Source: Haloarcula sp.
GTDB lineage: Archaea > Halobacteriota > Halobacteria > Halobacteriales > Haloarculaceae
Reading direction: 5' to 3'
Length of the DNA: 5,621 bases
Assembly: GCA_028275075.1 (NCBI GenBank)
Contig: JAQCNK010000296.1
Coordinates: 1 to 5,621, forward strand
Both the position numbers and the translations under genes were made by a program. Within the stretch, counting starts at the first letter, position 1, and every line of letters starts with the position of its first letter. The notes beneath the pieces are model-generated. The model made no database searches. It was not told the DNA's origin and saw only the letters and a program-made list of their open reading frames with translations. Below, piece by piece: positions 4,700 through 5,621 of the stretch.

Positions 4700-5621
4700 A
4701 TGACCGAGGACAGCGCGACTCACGACGACGCAGACGACGAGGAAGGGCTGACCTACGCCGAGACGGGCGTGGACATCGACGCCAGCGAGGCGGCGACGCA
4801 GGCGCTCATCGGTGCCGCTGGCGATTTCGAGGGCGACTACGCCGGACTCGTCGATATCGGGGACCAGTACTTAGCGTTGGCCACCGACGGCGTCGGTACG
4901 AAACTGCTTGTCGCGGAGGCAATCGATGACTACTCCACCATCGGCATCGACTGTATGGCGATGAACGCTAACGACCTCCTGGCCACGGGGGTCGAACCGG
5001 TCGCTTTCGTCGATTATCTCGCCGTCGAGACGCCCGATGAGGGAACCAGTGAGGATATTGGTGCGGGACTGCGTGAGGGCGCAAAGCGAGCCGGTGTCGC
5101 GCTCGTCGGCGGTGAGACGGCGGTGATGCCCGACGTTATCAAGGGGCTCGACATCGCGGGGACCTGCGCAGGGCTTGCCTCCAAAGACGCTGTCTTTCCG
5201 GGTGAGGCCACCCCAGGAGACGCCATCGTCGGCTGGCCCTCCTCGGGCATCCACTCGAACGGGCTGACGCTGGCCCGCGAAGCAGTGACCCGGGCCCACG
5301 AGTACACCGACCCCTTCCCGCCGAACCCGGACCAGTCGATTGCCGAAGCCCTGTTGACGCCGACACGTATCTACAGCGAAGTATTGGCTCCGCTGCGTGA
5401 GGCTGAGACCCACGCCGCCGCCCACGTCACCGGCGGTGGGTGGACGAACCTCACACGGATGGGCTCGTTCCACTACGAGATTACCGACCCCTTCGAACCG
5501 CAGCCGATTTTCGAGTTCATCCAGTCTGAAGGGACCGTCGACGACGAGGAGATGCACCGGACGTTCAATATGGGGACCGGGTTCGTGGCGGCGCTCCCGG
5601 AAGCTGACGCCCAAGCGGTGG
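4700..5621 (+). CDS. purM: Phosphoribosylformylglycinamidine cyclo-ligase (AIR synthetase) PurM, 3' truncated
   Basis: The frame runs open from ATG 4700 to the right edge (307 codons plus one base), so the C-terminus is missing. PurM is a cytosolic ATP-dependent enzyme that closes FGAM to 5-aminoimidazole ribonucleotide, the fifth step of purine synthesis. Visible family motifs in order are LTYAETGVDIDA near the start, D63-G-V-G-T-K68, GIDCMAMNANDL, GVEPVAFVDYLA, V-G-G137-E139-T-A with following MPD, S181-S-G-I-H-S-N-G188, V243-T-G-G-G-W248 and F289-N-M-G-T-G294. The last two differ slightly from the E. coli protein as I recall it (VTGGGL, FNMGVG). A short Asp/Glu-rich N-terminal extension (residues 3-16) is a halophilic addition. 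Bacterial PurM is about 345 residues, so most of the gene is present. It lies 56 bp after the M50 gene with its own likely promoter and has no obvious functional link to it. Confidence 0.95.
   Translation, partial: MTEDSATHDDADDEEGLTYAETGVDIDASEAATQALIGAAGDFEGDYAGLVDIGDQYLALATDGVGTKLLVAEAIDDYSTIGIDCMAMNANDLLATGVEPVAFVDYLAVETPDEGTSEDIGAGLREGAKRAGVALVGGETAVMPDVIKGLDIAGTCAGLASKDAVFPGEATPGDAIVGWPSSGIHSNGLTLAREAVTRAHEYTDPFPPNPDQSIAEALLTPTRIYSEVLAPLREAETHAAAHVTGGGWTNLTRMGSFHYEITDPFEPQPIFEFIQSEGTVDDEEMHRTFNMGTGFVAALPEADAQAV

Noticed and set aside
4871..5614. Minus-strand open frame of 247 codons opposite purM
   Set aside because: purM motifs on the plus strand are unmistakable; the opposite frame has Arg/Gly/Val-rich composition without recognisable domains.
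1..5621. CRISPR array, tRNA or rRNA gene, insertion sequence ends
   Set aside because: No regularly spaced repeats, no cloverleaf or rRNA-like sequence, and no transposase or terminal inverted repeats were seen by reading both strands; a computed scan was not possible.

Overview
The window looks like a piece of a haloarchaeal chromosome (Halobacteria, Haloarcula/Halomicrobium-like by general feel). It is GC-rich, its proteins are strongly acidic and poor in lysine, genes start close to likely promoters (leaderless style), and it carries archaeal-type genes: an AglB-like oligosaccharyltransferase, a short PadR-type winged-helix regulator and a small protein with an HEWD motif. Species cannot be fixed from the sequence alone.

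Layout. 1-1038 (+) is the C-terminal third or so of an archaeal oligosaccharyltransferase (AglB), truncated at the left edge. Three minus-strand genes follow in tandem, read right to left: a PadR-family regulator (2225-1950), a very acidic lysine-free haloarchaeal protein of unknown function (1840-1385), and a 59-residue putative zinc-binding HEWD protein (1263-1084), which is easy to miss because of its size. An AT-rich divergent intergenic region (about 2235-2469) carries an 11-bp-period direct repeat and several inverted repeats. It separates the PadR gene from a plus-strand pair: a TraB/PrgY/Tiki-family membrane protein (2470-4005) and an M50 site-2-type intramembrane protease (4005-4643) whose start overlaps the traB stop. 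A leaderless-looking promoter then precedes purM (4700 to the right edge, truncated), which makes the purine intermediate AIR.

How the genes may work together. aglB (protein N-glycosylation at the outer face of the membrane) and purM (purine synthesis) look like ordinary housekeeping genes flanking the rest. The most interesting unit is the translationally coupled traB-M50 pair with a divergent PadR regulator. In Enterococcus the same two protein families act on peptide pheromones: the M50 protease Eep releases them and TraB/PrgY shuts them down. A membrane peptide-processing module under PadR control is therefore a reasonable hypothesis, but it is inference from family membership and gene order only.
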